Numbered from the stretch's first letter, positions 8,885-18,123 are shown. The stretch is DNA of 64,000 nucleotides from an uncultured Bacteroides sp. (GCA_905203765.1 CAJKXC010000004.1:1-64000); one strand, 5' to 3'. Notes: generated by a model from the sequence alone, not told the origin. Numbers and translations: made by a program.

Positions 8885-9796
8885 TTATTTAGGCAGGTTG
8901 GCTGCCAGGAACTTCCGCATCTTATCCACCGGCATTCCGCGGCGGCGGGCATAGTCTTCCAGCTGGTCTTGACCGATCTTGCCGACTGCAAAGTAGCGGG
9001 ATGCAGGGTGTGCCAGCATCAGGCCGCAGACGGAAGCGTGCGGAGACATGGCTCCGTTCTCGGTCAGGGTGATGCCGATGCTCCTCATGCCGAGCAACTC
9101 ATCCAGAAGGAAGTTGACGGATTGGTCGGGCAGGGAAGGATAGCCCACGGCGGGGCGGATTCCCTGGTAATCTTCAATCAGCAACTCCCGAATGGAGAGT
9201 GATTCGTCGGGGGCATATCCCCAGGCTTCCTTGCGCACATATTCGTGCATCTTCTCCGTGGCGGCTTCGGCAAGGCGGTCGGTCAGCGTCTGTACGAGCA
9301 GATGCTTGTAGGGGTCGTCTTTGTAGTATCCTTCGGTTTCCCCGCTGATGGACGAGGCAAATAGCCCGATGGTATCGGGGATACCCGAAGATAGCGGACG
9401 GATAAAGTCGCTCAGGCAGAGGAAAGGGCTGCCGTCGGGATGCGGTGTCTGCTGGCGGAGCAGCGGGAACACAGTTCCTTCTATCAGAAGGTTGTCACCG
9501 TCGGCGTTCGCACGGCAGAGTCGGAAGATGCAGCGGATGGTAATGTCTTCGTCCAGTTGGTTGAGCACCCGGTTGGCTTCCTTGAACAGTTGCATCGCTT
9601 CGGCGGCTTTGGCACGTTCTTCTTCGGGGAAAGCTGCCAGCCAGGTGGCACGGCAAGCGTCGCAGCCGTGAATATCGGCTATGGCTGCAAAGCGCGGCTG
9701 AAAGCCCCAGGCATGGAAAAAGTAAATCCAGTTGATGTACGGGCTTACGTCGTGAACGGGATAGCTAAGGATTACCGGTGGTTGGGAATTAATCAT
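8885..9796 (-). CDS. Stand-alone B12-dependent methionine synthase reactivation domain
   Basis: This 303-residue protein corresponds to the C-terminal AdoMet-binding activation domain of cobalamin-dependent methionine synthase (MetH). Diagnostic segments are GIRPAVGYPSLPDQS (about 220-234) and MSPHASVCGLMLAHPASRYFAVGKIGQDQ (about 255-283), which bind AdoMet for reductive remethylation of cob(II)alamin. In most bacteria this domain is fused to MetH. Here it is a separate gene, so the genome's MetH probably lacks it and works with this protein in trans. It lies 10 bp after pyrC on the same strand and is probably co-transcribed with it. The cytoplasmic location is inferred from the lack of a signal peptide. 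Confidence 0.85.
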   Translation of the reverse strand: MINSQPPVILSYPVHDVSPYINWIYFFHAWGFQPRFAAIADIHGCDACRATWLAAFPEEERAKAAEAMQLFKEANRVLNQLDEDITIRCIFRLCRANADGDNLLIEGTVFPLLRQQTPHPDGSPFLCLSDFIRPLSSGIPDTIGLFASSISGETEGYYKDDPYKHLLVQTLTDRLAEAATEKMHEYVRKEAWGYAPDESLSIRELLIEDYQGIRPAVGYPSLPDQSVNFLLDELLGMRSIGITLTENGAMSPHASVCGLMLAHPASRYFAVGKIGQDQLEDYARRRGMPVDKMRKFLAANLPK

Positions 9797-9806
9797 TTAC
9801 TGTTCG

Positions 9807-11153
9807 TTAATCATTGAATCTCAGTTCTTCGCCCCGGTAGGTATCGTCTACAACACCGTCGCTGTAAATCAGATGCCCGTTGGCAAAGGTCTTTTCCACT
9901 TTCCAGTTGAAGTCAATGCCGTTCAGCGGAGTCCATCCGCATTTGCTCAGAACGTCGTCGTCGGTTAATGTCCAACGCTCGGTGGGGCGCACCAGTACGA
10001 GATCGGCGTGATAGCCTTTGCGGATATAGCCGCGTTTCTCGATGTGGAACAACCGGGCGGGCGCATGGCACATCTTCTCGACTACGGTTTCGAGCGTGAA
10101 GACAGTTTCGTCCACCAGCTTCAGCATACTGATAAGCGAGAACTGCACCATCGGCATGCCCGACATCGCTTTCAGGGCGCCGCCCGTCTTGTCGGAAAGC
10201 AGGTGCGGGGCGTGGTCGGTGCCGATTACATCTATCAATCCCGATTTTACGGCATTGCGGATGGCATTGCGGTCGGCTTCCGTCTTGATGGCGGGGTTGC
10301 ACTTGATACGTGCGCCGAATGTCCGGTAATCGTTGTCCGTAAAGAGCAGATGGGGAATACAGGCTTCGGCGGTGATGCGTTTCTCCGAAAGCGGGGCGTT
10401 GCTGAATAGTTCGAGCTCGCCGGCGGTGGAGATATGGAGTATATGCAACCGGGCATTGGCATCTTTTGCCAGTCGCACGGCAAGTTCGGAAGAGGCGTAG
10501 CAAGCCTCGGCAGAACGGATATGCGGGTGCTCACTGATAGGAATATCGTCTTTTCCGGCAAACAGTTCCTTGACTTTGGCGGTATTCTTCTTGATAATAT
10601 CCTGTTCTTCGCAGTGGGCGGCAATCAGCATATCGGTGCCGTGGAAGATGTTGCGCAGACTGCTTATTCTGTCCACCAGCATATTGCCGGTACTGGAACC
10701 CATGAAGAGTTTGACGCCGCAAACACGGCGCTTGTCCAGTTGGGCAAGGTCGGCGCAGTTGTTGTTGGTTGCTCCGAAGTAGCAGGAATGGTTGACGATG
10801 CATTTCTCGTTCAGCAGGTCGAACTTGGCGTTCAGCGCATCCAGCGTGGTGGTCTGCGGGCTGGTGTTCGGCATGTCCATGATGGACGTCACGCCACCGG
10901 CGGCGGCGGCACGGCTTTCGCTGAAGATGTCCGCTTTCTCGGTCAGTCCCGGATCGCGGAAGTGCACGTGGTCGTCGATGATGCCGGGCAGCAGGTAGCA
11001 GCCGGTGGCATCGATGGTTTCGTCACAGGGGGCGGAAAGGGAGTCGCGGTCTGCTGCGATCTCGGCGATACGCCCGTTCTCTATTACCACGCAGCCTTTG
11101 AAGGACTGGCCTTCGTTTACAATCGTGGCGTTATCTATCAGTCTTCTTTTCAT
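9807..11153 (-). CDS. pyrC: Dihydroorotase
   Basis: This 448-residue amidohydrolase catalyses the reversible cyclisation of carbamoyl-aspartate to dihydroorotate, step three of pyrimidine synthesis. Metal-binding and catalytic blocks are clear: DDHVHFRDPG (His62, His64), AAHCEE (His180), a later LHILHIST segment, and GTDHAPHL with the catalytic Asp. Length and motifs fit the class I, PyrC/allantoinase-like dihydroorotases of Bacteroidetes. It lies 10 bp after the glycosyltransferase stop and 10 bp before the MetH-activation gene, which suggests one transcript for all three. Confidence 0.92.
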   Translation of the reverse strand: MKRRLIDNATIVNEGQSFKGCVVIENGRIAEIAADRDSLSAPCDETIDATGCYLLPGIIDDHVHFRDPGLTEKADIFSESRAAAAGGVTSIMDMPNTSPQTTTLDALNAKFDLLNEKCIVNHSCYFGATNNNCADLAQLDKRRVCGVKLFMGSSTGNMLVDRISSLRNIFHGTDMLIAAHCEEQDIIKKNTAKVKELFAGKDDIPISEHPHIRSAEACYASSELAVRLAKDANARLHILHISTAGELELFSNAPLSEKRITAEACIPHLLFTDNDYRTFGARIKCNPAIKTEADRNAIRNAVKSGLIDVIGTDHAPHLLSDKTGGALKAMSGMPMVQFSLISMLKLVDETVFTLETVVEKMCHAPARLFHIEKRGYIRKGYHADLVLVRPTERWTLTDDDVLSKCGWTPLNGIDFNWKVEKTFANGHLIYSDGVVDDTYRGEELRFND

Positions 11154-11163
11154 TGTTCATTCT

Positions 11164-11919
11164 TCATTTTTCGTTGAACTGCGGGTATTTATGGAACCAA
11201 CTGTTCCACTTCAACCGTATGACTCCGAATATGGCTTCGCCGAAAATGCTGCTGTTCATTTTGGAAGTGCCCAGCTCGCGGTTGATGAAGATAACGGGAA
11301 CTTCCTTGACTTTGAAGCCGCATTTGTAGGCGGTGAACTTCATTTCTATCTGGAAAGCGTAACCTTTGAAGCGGATGCCGTCCAGGTCGATGGTCTGCAA
11401 TACGCGGCGGCGGTAGCATACGAAGCCGGCAGTCGTGTCGTGAATCGGCAGGCCGGTGATGAGGCGCACGTACTTGGAGGCGAAATAGGACATCAGCACG
11501 CGTCCCATAGGCCAGTTCACTACATTGACGCCGCTGACGTAGCGCGAACCGATGGCTACATCGGCTCCCTCTTCGGCACAGGCTTTATATAGGCGGGGCA
11601 GATCCTGGGGATTATGGCTGAAGTCGGCATCCATCTCGAAGATGTACTCGTAGTTGCGTTGCAGCGCCCATTTGAAGCCGGCGATATAAGCCGTTCCCAA
11701 TCCCAGCTTTCCTTTGCGTTCCACCATAAACAGGCGTTCGGGGAATTCTTGCTGTAAAGTTTTGACGATGGCGGCTGTACCGTCGGGCGAACCGTCTTCA
11801 ATGACAAGGATATGGAAGCCATGCTCCAGGGCGAAGACGGCGCGGATAATGTTTTCTATATTTTCCCGTTCGTTGTAGGTGGGGATAATGACAATGCTAT
11901 CTGGTGTCTGCATATTCAT
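11164..11919 (-). CDS. GT2 polyprenol-phosphate mannosyltransferase-like protein
   Basis: This 251-residue family 2 glycosyltransferase resembles dolichol-phosphate mannose synthase (DPM1). It has the N-terminal nucleotide-sugar fold starting IVIIPTYNERENI, EDGSPDGT at 41-48, and the DPM1-type metal/sugar motif DADFSHNP at 97-104. No C-terminal membrane helices are seen, so it is a short, peripheral enzyme. It probably transfers a hexose, by family usually mannose, from a nucleotide donor to undecaprenyl phosphate. In Bacteroides this could feed protein O-glycosylation or envelope glycan synthesis. It has its own -7 box and appears to lead the pyrC transcript. Confidence 0.88.
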   Translation of the reverse strand: MNMQTPDSIVIIPTYNERENIENIIRAVFALEHGFHILVIEDGSPDGTAAIVKTLQQEFPERLFMVERKGKLGLGTAYIAGFKWALQRNYEYIFEMDADFSHNPQDLPRLYKACAEEGADVAIGSRYVSGVNVVNWPMGRVLMSYFASKYVRLITGLPIHDTTAGFVCYRRRVLQTIDLDGIRFKGYAFQIEMKFTAYKCGFKVKEVPVIFINRELGTSKMNSSIFGEAIFGVIRLKWNSWFHKYPQFNEK

Positions 11920-11943
11920 TCATGTGGAGGATTGTAATAGGCA

Positions 11944-11951
11944 CAAATGTA
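11944..11951 (-). promoter_or_regulatory. -7 promoter box for the GT2/pyrC operon
   Basis: On the minus strand this reads TACATTTG, a full TAnnTTTG match 24 bp before the glycosyltransferase start. It lies back to back with the mfd promoter. Confidence 0.6.
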
Positions 11952-11994
11952 ATGCTTTTCTATTATTTACGGATAAAACTAAGGATTATTTATG

Positions 11995-12002
11995 TATTTT
12001 TG
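11995..12002 (+). promoter_or_regulatory. -7 promoter box for mfd; decides the start
   Basis: TATTTTTG matches TAnnTTTG and lies 25 bp before the second in-frame ATG of mfd. The first in-frame ATG, at 11992, overlaps this box and would precede transcription start, so it cannot be used from this promoter. Confidence 0.65.
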
Positions 12003-12027
12003 CGGCGGAATTACCATCATATCTATC

Positions 12028-15000
12028 ATGACTATCACCGAATTGCAACAACGCTACGCCGCTCATCCCAATGTGGAGGCTATGAGCCGCCTGCTTAAAG
12101 ATACTTCTGTCCGACATCTGTATTGCGGAGGCCTGTGTGCTTCCGCCGCTTCGCTGTTCTCGTCCGTACTGGTGCAGCGGGCGGAGTGTCCGTATGTCTT
12201 TATTCTCGGAGACCTGGAAGAAGCCGGCTATTTTTACCATGACCTCACGCAGATACTGGGCGGAGAACGGGTATTGTTCTTCCCATCCTCTTTCCGCCGC
12301 GCCATCAAATACGGACAGAAGGATGCCGCGAACGAGATACTGCGTACGGAAGTGCTGAGCCGCTTGCAGAAAGGCGAAGAAGGGCTTTGCGTAGTGACCT
12401 ATCCCGATGCGCTGGCGGAGAAAGTGGTTTCGCGCAAGGAGCTGGGTGACAAGACCCTGAAACTGCATACGGGCGAGCGGGTGGATATGAACTTCATTAC
12501 CGAGGTGCTGCGCAGCTACGGGTTCGAGTATGTGGACTACGTCTACGAGCCGGGGCAATATGCCGTGCGCGGCAGCATTATCGACGTCTTTTCCTTTTCT
12601 TCCGAATGCCCTTACCGCGTCGACTTCTTCGGCGATGAAGTGGAGAGCATCCGTGTCTTTGAGGTAGAGACGCAGCTCTCCAAAGAGAAGAAGGAAAGCA
12701 TTGCGATAGTTCCCGACCTGAGCCGTAGCCTGGAAAAAGGCGGAAACGGCGGGATGGTTTCTTTCCTGGATTTCCTTCAACCCGAAACGGTGTTGGCAAT
12801 GCGCGACTTCCTCTGGTTGCGCGAACGCATCCAGACCGTGCACGATGAAGCCCTTACCCCGCAAGCCATTGCCGCCCGCGAAGCCGAAGAGAACGGGGCG
12901 ATCAGCCTGGACGGCAAGCTGATCGATGGCGGCGAGTTCACCCTGCGGGCACTCGACTTCCGCCGGATGGAGATGGGCAACAAGCCCACCGGCACGCCCG
13001 ATGCCACCGTTTCGTTCGATACCACCGCCCAGCCTATCTTCCACAAGAACTTCGACCTGGTGGCAGAGAGTTTCCAGGATTATCTTGCCCGGAACTATAC
13101 CATATATATATGTAGTGATAGTTTGAAACAGACCGACCGCATCCGCGCCATCTTCGAGGATCGGGGCGACCGCATCTCTTTCATCGCCGTAGAGCGCACC
13201 TTGCACGAAGGATTTGCCGACAATGCCTTGCGCCTCTGCATCTTCACCGACCACCAGCTGTTCGACCGTTTCCATAAGTACAACCTGAAGAGCGACAAGG
13301 CGCGCAGCGGCAAGGTAGCCCTCTCGTTGAAGGAACTGAACCAGTTTACCCCCGGCGATTATGTGGTGCATACCGACCACGGCGTAGGACGCTTTGCCGG
13401 GTTGGTGCGCATTCCCAACGGAGATACTACCCAGGAAGTGATGAAGCTGGTCTATCAGAACGAAGACGTGGTATTCGTCTCCATCCACTCCTTGCACAAA
13501 GTTTCCAAATACAAGGGAAAAGAAGGGGAAGCCCCCCGCCTGAACAAGCTGGGTACCGGCGCCTGGGAAAAACTGAAAGACCGCACCAAGACCAAGATCA
13601 AGGATATAGCCCGCGACCTGATAAAACTATACTCGCAACGGCGTGAGGAGAAAGGTTTCCAATACAGTCCCGACAGCTTCCTGCAACGGGAGTTGGAAGC
13701 GTCTTTCATCTACGAAGATACTCCCGACCAAAGCAAGGCTACTGCCGATGTGAAAGCCGATATGGAAGGTGCCCGCCCGATGGACCGCCTGGTATGCGGC
13801 GATGTAGGCTTCGGTAAGACGGAAGTGGCTGTGCGTGCCGCCTTCAAGGCCGTAGCTGACAATAAGCAGGTAGCAGTGTTAGTGCCTACTACGGTGCTTG
13901 CCTACCAGCATTTCCAAACCTTCAAGGAACGCCTGAAGGGCTTGCCTTGCCGGGTGGAATACCTGAGCCGTGCCCGCAGTGCCGCGCAGACCAAGGCGGT
14001 TATCAAAGGGCTTGCCGATGGCGAAGTGAATATCCTTATCGGTACCCACCGTATCCTGGGCAAGGATGTGAAATTCAAAGACCTCGGCCTGCTGGTTATC
14101 GACGAGGAACAGAAGTTCGGCGTTTCCGTAAAGGAGAAGCTACGCCAACTGAAAGTGAATGTTGATACGCTGACGATGACCGCCACGCCCATTCCCCGCA
14201 CCTTGCAGTTCTCGCTGATGGGTGCGCGCGACCTGAGCGTCATCCAGACTCCGCCCCCCAACCGCTATCCCATTCAGACCGAAGTACATACCTTCAACGA
14301 AGAAATCATCGCCGACGCTATCAACTTCGAGATGAGCCGCAACGGGCAGGTGTTCTTCGTAAACAACCGCATCGCCAACCTGATGGAGCTGAAAGCGATG
14401 ATCGAACGCCATATCCCCGACTGCCGTGTCGCCATCGGCCACGGACGGATGGAGCCTGCGGAACTGGAAAAGATTATCCTGGACTTCGTGAACTACGACT
14501 ACGACGTGCTGCTTGCCACCACCATCATAGAGAGTGGTATCGACATCCCGAATGCCAATACCATCATCATCAACCAGGCGCAGAACTTCGGCCTGAGCGA
14601 CTTGCACCAGATGCGCGGACGTGTGGGGCGAAGCAACAAGAAAGCATTCTGTTACCTGCTGGCACCGCCCTTGTCCTCGCTTACCCCGGAAGCGAAACGT
14701 CGTTTGCAGGCCATCGAGAACTTCTCCGACCTGGGCAGCGGCATCCACATCGCCATGCAAGACCTCGACATCCGCGGTGCAGGCAATATGCTGGGAGCCG
14801 AGCAGAGCGGTTTCATCGCCGACCTCGGTTACGAAACATACCAGAAGATACTTTCCGAAGCCGTGCACGAACTGAAAACCGACGAGTTTGCCGAGCTTTA
14901 TGCCGAGGAGCTGAAAGCCGACGGCAGCGTCATCAGCGGTGAACAGTTCGTTGACGAATGCCAGGTAGAGAGCGACCTCGAACTTCTGCTTCCTGCCAAC

Positions 15001-15414
15001 TACGTAACGGGCAGTAGCGAACGTATGCTGCTCTATCGCGAACTGGACGGCTTGACGCTGGATAAAGATGTAGCCGCCTTCCGCTCCCGTCTCGAAGACC
15101 GCTTCGGCCCCATCCCGCCCGAAACGGAAGAGTTGCTCCGCATCGTTCCCTTGCGCCGTCTTGCCGCCCGCCTCGGCGTGGAAAAAGTATTCCTGAAAGG
15201 CGGACGCATGACCCTGTTCTTTGTCTCCAATCCTGACAGTCCCTACTATCAGAGCCAGGCATTCGGCAAGATGATTGCCTACATGATGAAGTACACCCGC
15301 CGCTGCGACCTGCGCGAGCAGAACAACCGGCGGAGCATGGTGGTGAAGGATGTAAGGACGGTAGAAGAGGCGGTTTATGCGCTTCAAGAAGCTGTGGCGA
15401 TGCAGGCAGAATAG
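12028..15414 (+). CDS. mfd: Transcription-repair coupling factor
   Basis: This 1128-residue protein removes stalled RNA polymerase at DNA lesions and recruits UvrA for nucleotide excision repair. Domains in order are a UvrB-like N-terminal region (about 1-330), the polymerase-interacting CarD-like domain (about 440-520, starting FTPGDYVVHTDHGVGRF), and the superfamily 2 helicase/translocase core. The core has Walker A GDVGFGKT (591-598), the Walker B DEEQ box (692-695) and the MRGRVGRS motif VI. The C-terminal TRCF domain covers roughly 970-1075. The start was chosen at MTITELQQRY because the upstream ATG falls in the promoter. Length is normal for the family. Confidence 0.95.
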   Translation: MTITELQQRYAAHPNVEAMSRLLKDTSVRHLYCGGLCASAASLFSSVLVQRAECPYVFILGDLEEAGYFYHDLTQILGGERVLFFPSSFRRAIKYGQKDAANEILRTEVLSRLQKGEEGLCVVTYPDALAEKVVSRKELGDKTLKLHTGERVDMNFITEVLRSYGFEYVDYVYEPGQYAVRGSIIDVFSFSSECPYRVDFFGDEVESIRVFEVETQLSKEKKESIAIVPDLSRSLEKGGNGGMVSFLDFLQPETVLAMRDFLWLRERIQTVHDEALTPQAIAAREAEENGAISLDGKLIDGGEFTLRALDFRRMEMGNKPTGTPDATVSFDTTAQPIFHKNFDLVAESFQDYLARNYTIYICSDSLKQTDRIRAIFEDRGDRISFIAVERTLHEGFADNALRLCIFTDHQLFDRFHKYNLKSDKARSGKVALSLKELNQFTPGDYVVHTDHGVGRFAGLVRIPNGDTTQEVMKLVYQNEDVVFVSIHSLHKVSKYKGKEGEAPRLNKLGTGAWEKLKDRTKTKIKDIARDLIKLYSQRREEKGFQYSPDSFLQRELEASFIYEDTPDQSKATADVKADMEGARPMDRLVCGDVGFGKTEVAVRAAFKAVADNKQVAVLVPTTVLAYQHFQTFKERLKGLPCRVEYLSRARSAAQTKAVIKGLADGEVNILIGTHRILGKDVKFKDLGLLVIDEEQKFGVSVKEKLRQLKVNVDTLTMTATPIPRTLQFSLMGARDLSVIQTPPPNRYPIQTEVHTFNEEIIADAINFEMSRNGQVFFVNNRIANLMELKAMIERHIPDCRVAIGHGRMEPAELEKIILDFVNYDYDVLLATTIIESGIDIPNANTIIINQAQNFGLSDLHQMRGRVGRSNKKAFCYLLAPPLSSLTPEAKRRLQAIENFSDLGSGIHIAMQDLDIRGAGNMLGAEQSGFIADLGYETYQKILSEAVHELKTDEFAELYAEELKADGSVISGEQFVDECQVESDLELLLPANYVTGSSERMLLYRELDGLTLDKDVAAFRSRLEDRFGPIPPETEELLRIVPLRRLAARLGVEKVFLKGGRMTLFFVSNPDSPYYQSQAFGKMIAYMMKYTRRCDLREQNNRRSMVVKDVRTVEEAVYALQEAVAMQAE

Positions 15415-15426
15415 TAGCGTATAAAC

Positions 15427-15457
15427 TTGGCTTTCATATTCTTTTTTCATACATTTG
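15427..15457 (+). promoter_or_regulatory. Promoter of the toxin-antitoxin pair
   Basis: TTGG, a -33-like element, is followed after about 19 bp by TACATTTG, a full -7 match. The -7 box ends 19 bp before the antitoxin ATG. Confidence 0.6.
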
Positions 15458-15476
15458 CCTCATAAATGATAGTATC

Positions 15477-15710
15477 ATGACAACAACAGAACGAAAACAA
15501 CTCCTACTCCAGCGCTTATTCGCCGTGAATGACGAACAATTATTGGAGCAAATTGAGGCATTCATGAATAAACAATGCCCGGATGATGTTCTTTACTTTT
15601 CTTCCGAATTGCGAGGAAAGGTAGATAATGCACTGGAACAGATGCAACAGGGTAGGTCATGTACGACGGAAGAGATGGAAAAAAGGCTGGGGCGATGGAG
15701 CGGGAAGTAA
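15477..15710 (+). CDS. Putative antitoxin of a RelE/ParE-type pair
   Basis: This 77-residue, mostly helical acidic protein was not recognised by strong motif. Its layout suits a small antitoxin of the kind paired with ParE/RelE toxins: a helical N-terminus, then ELRGKVDNALEQMQQGRSCTTEEMEKRL, similar in pattern to the helix that wraps ParE-like toxins. Its last 16 bases overlap the start of the downstream RelE/ParE-like gene, typical of co-translated toxin-antitoxin pairs. It has a good promoter of its own. The function is inferred from context. Confidence 0.65.
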   Translation: MTTTERKQLLLQRLFAVNDEQLLEQIEAFMNKQCPDDVLYFSSELRGKVDNALEQMQQGRSCTTEEMEKRLGRWSGK

Positions 15711-16054
15711 AATGGGTAGAAGAGTGCATTCGGGAGATGGAAGACACTTTTGAATTTTACGACTACCGTAATGGCACATCCCAATATAGTCAGTCCCTTT
15801 ATTCTCAAATAATAGTTTCTGTAAATAGAGTTTCAATAAATCCTTTGATAGGTCACCTGACAGAGTATCCCCATGTACGCTATATAGTAGTGGTTCCCAA
15901 TTATTCGGTTTTTTATTATTTTGATGATACTTCCATTACTGTATTGGTATTATGGGATAACCGTCGTAACCCTGCCCGTTTGACTTATATACTGCGCAAC
16001 ACATCTCCTATGTATTTATGTGAGGATATGGCACCGTATGGGAAAGATAAGTAG
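15695..16054 (+). CDS. RelE/ParE-family toxin-like protein
   Basis: The start was placed at the ATG giving MEREVKWVEECI, which overlaps the preceding gene by 16 bp; an earlier in-frame ATG would add 12 residues. The protein is 119 residues. After an N-terminal helical hairpin comes a small beta sheet with the ParE/RelE-like pattern RYIVVVPNYSVFYYFDDTSITVLVLWDNRRNP, where the final strand and DNRRNP box are characteristic of plasmid-stabilisation/RelE proteins. Known members are mRNA interferases or gyrase poisons; which applies here is not visible. It ends 12 bp before the convergent beta-barrel gene. Confidence 0.72.
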   Translation: MEREVKWVEECIREMEDTFEFYDYRNGTSQYSQSLYSQIIVSVNRVSINPLIGHLTEYPHVRYIVVVPNYSVFYYFDDTSITVLVLWDNRRNPARLTYILRNTSPMYLCEDMAPYGKDK

Positions 16055-16066
16055 GCTTAATCTCAA

Positions 16067-16708
16067 TCATCTCCCGAACTGCACCGCGAATCCTAAATTG
16101 AAGAATGTAACATTATTCTTGAACCAACTGTGGTCAATGCCGTCGTCATATCCGTCCGTATTGTAAAGGCGGGCATCGGGATTGGCAAACCAGTCCGCAG
16201 TGAGCATATCGGCTCGCAGCATACCCGATAATTTCCGGGTGATGCGGAACTCATAACCCACTCCCAGTGATATTCCGCAATATCCTCTTTGAAAGCGGTG
16301 TCCGCTCTGTGCCCCCCGTTTGTACGTCCGTTCCTGATAACTCATATATCCGATGCCGAAGGATAAGAATGCCCCTTGATTTCCGTCGTTCCAAAGTTGG
16401 CGGAAGATGATGTTGGGGCGTAAGTAGTGTAGGTGCATCTTGTCCGGTGTGTGCGCTATCCTCAGGTAATCGTATTGAAGCCCCAGGGCAAAGCTCGGAA
16501 CTAAGTAATAGCGACCTTCCGCCATCAGGTCATATCCCACTTGGTTGCCGTTCTTGTTGAAGAAGTCGTTGCGGTTTCCTTCTACGTGAGGCAGTGCCAG
16601 TCCGCCGCCCAATATGATGCTGTATTCTTGCGGCAGATAATCTTGGGCTTGCAGACTTGTTCCCAAACAAGTCAGGAGTATAAAGAACAGAAGAAATAGT
16701 CGTTTCAT
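16067..16708 (-). CDS. Small outer-membrane beta-barrel-like protein
   Basis: This 213-residue protein has a cleavable signal peptide (hydrophobic stretch, then LQAQDY near residue 22) and alternating amphipathic strands rich in Tyr, Gly and Phe, ending in FNLGFAVQFGR. This pattern fits an 8-stranded outer-membrane barrel. No enzyme motif is seen. It is encoded 18 bp after the DUF234-type ATPase gene on the same strand, so the two may share a transcript, though a functional link is not evident. The role is unknown. Confidence 0.65.
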   Translation of the reverse strand: MKRLFLLFFILLTCLGTSLQAQDYLPQEYSIILGGGLALPHVEGNRNDFFNKNGNQVGYDLMAEGRYYLVPSFALGLQYDYLRIAHTPDKMHLHYLRPNIIFRQLWNDGNQGAFLSFGIGYMSYQERTYKRGAQSGHRFQRGYCGISLGVGYEFRITRKLSGMLRADMLTADWFANPDARLYNTDGYDDGIDHSWFKNNVTFFNLGFAVQFGR

Positions 16709-16726
16709 TGTATCGCGCTTTAATTA

Positions 16727-18061
16727 TTACATATCTTCAAGAGTCAGACAAGCCGTCTCTATTTCATGTTTAAAGAATAACTTGGTGCGTATTACTTCCA
16801 CTTTCTGTTGAAAGAGTTCAGGCTTGAAGTTCTTGCGCTGACGTTTCACTTCGGCAATGAATACTTTTGACGACTCAGCTGAAATGGCAACGATGTCTAT
16901 TTCATTCTGATCTACCGCTTTTCCTTTATTGCTTTCCCACCATGAACCAATGTTCTTGTAAATCTGTTTTTCCCTGAGTTGTTCACGGAAGTATCGCTCT
17001 AACGTCAGGCCGGAATAGGTGGGATAATCAGCCTTTACGATTTCGGCAAGTTTTGTGTATAATCCGGCTTGCACAAAGTCCTGATGCCTGATAATATATC
17101 TGAACCAGAAGCGCAGGAAGTTATCGGTGATTTCGTATCGTACGCTTTGAGTGCCTTCTTTGGCAAGTATGGGCCTTTTCTTGGCTATTACCTCATAGTC
17201 CTCTTCCAAACGCTGCAGCAGGCCACCCACACTTGCATTGCCGATGGACTCTGATATTTCAGAAGTTGTATTCTTTCCTGAAGCAATAGCCGAAAGGATT
17301 GCATAATAATTCCCGTATTTTTTGCCGAATTCCTGAATGAGCAACACATTCCCTTCTTCGAGGAAGATGGAATTTTCCTGTACAACAGAGTCTATCATCT
17401 TCTGCATAGTGAAACATCCCTTGTCCAGCAAAAGCTCAATATATTTGGGAACTCCCCCGGTCAGCGTATAAAGAGCCAGAAGGTCATCATTCGCGTAGTC
17501 GGGATGATAATCGGAGAGTATCTGCTTGAGAATAGCCGTAGTAAAGGGCTTTAATTTGACAATGCTGTCGCAGCGCCCATATAGGGGTTCTCTGTATTCC
17601 ATAAAGATTCGGTGCATCAGTGTGAAGACAGAACCACTTGCTATGAAATTGATGTGGGTGGTATCTTTATATCTGTCCCAAACGTCTTGTATGCCGCTAT
17701 ATACGGATGGATTGATATAGAAGAACTCCTGGAATTCATCTATGACTAAATTGAATGATAAATTTCGACCGACCGTCATCAATGCCTCGAAGAGGCTGAC
17801 GAAAGAGGTGATTTCGGATGGAATGTAGGTATTAAGTGCGCGGCTTGCTGTTTCGGCAAACTGGGAGCATAGAGTTGCCTCGTTACTTCTTCTGACAAAC
17901 AGGTATACAGTAGGCGTATTCTCGCAACTCTTCAAAATCAGCTTTGTCTTGCCGATGCGTCTGCGTCCGGTTAAGGCTGTCATCTGAGAATGGTTGTTGA
18001 ATGCAACATCTCTGGTATGAGCCAGTAGCTCCAGTTCTTTCTCTCTATTATAAAATTTCAT
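16727..18061 (-). CDS. AAA-type ATPase with DUF234-like C-terminus
   Basis: This 444-residue protein belongs to the archaeal/bacterial ATPase group often annotated 'ATP-binding protein, DUF234'. Walker A is GRRRIGKT (32-39), Walker B is FNLVIDEFQEF (about 102-112), and NFIASGS resembles sensor 1. The middle part (about 245-300) is a winged-helix-like region (TTSEISESIGNASVGGLL). The C-terminal third (about 310-440) carries DUF234 with a nuclease-like core: a WWESNKGK segment, then EIDIVAISAESSKVFIAEVKRQ. This resembles the D..ExK pattern of PD-(D/E)XK nucleases. The cellular role is unknown. Such genes are often scattered and accessory. Confidence 0.82.
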   Translation of the reverse strand: MKFYNREKELELLAHTRDVAFNNHSQMTALTGRRRIGKTKLILKSCENTPTVYLFVRRSNEATLCSQFAETASRALNTYIPSEITSFVSLFEALMTVGRNLSFNLVIDEFQEFFYINPSVYSGIQDVWDRYKDTTHINFIASGSVFTLMHRIFMEYREPLYGRCDSIVKLKPFTTAILKQILSDYHPDYANDDLLALYTLTGGVPKYIELLLDKGCFTMQKMIDSVVQENSIFLEEGNVLLIQEFGKKYGNYYAILSAIASGKNTTSEISESIGNASVGGLLQRLEEDYEVIAKKRPILAKEGTQSVRYEITDNFLRFWFRYIIRHQDFVQAGLYTKLAEIVKADYPTYSGLTLERYFREQLREKQIYKNIGSWWESNKGKAVDQNEIDIVAISAESSKVFIAEVKRQRKNFKPELFQQKVEVIRTKLFFKHEIETACLTLEDM

Positions 18062-18080
18062 ACGGCTCCTTTGCTTTTAT

Positions 18081-18123
18081 CGCCGCCGCTAATTTCGCGG
18101 TGGCGGAGTTTGATACAAATATA
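18081..18123 (-). promoter_or_regulatory. -7 box and leader hairpin of the DUF234 ATPase gene
   Basis: On the minus strand TATATTTG (18116-18123) matches the -7 consensus. The leader then contains a GC-rich hairpin, CCGCCACCGCG..CGGCGGCG type (18081-18106), shortly before the ATG. It may limit translation; this is inferred from the structure only. Confidence 0.5.

Noticed and set aside
11992..12027. N-terminal extension of Mfd by 12 residues
   Set aside because: The upstream ATG overlaps the -7 box, and the extra residues do not resemble the family N-terminus.
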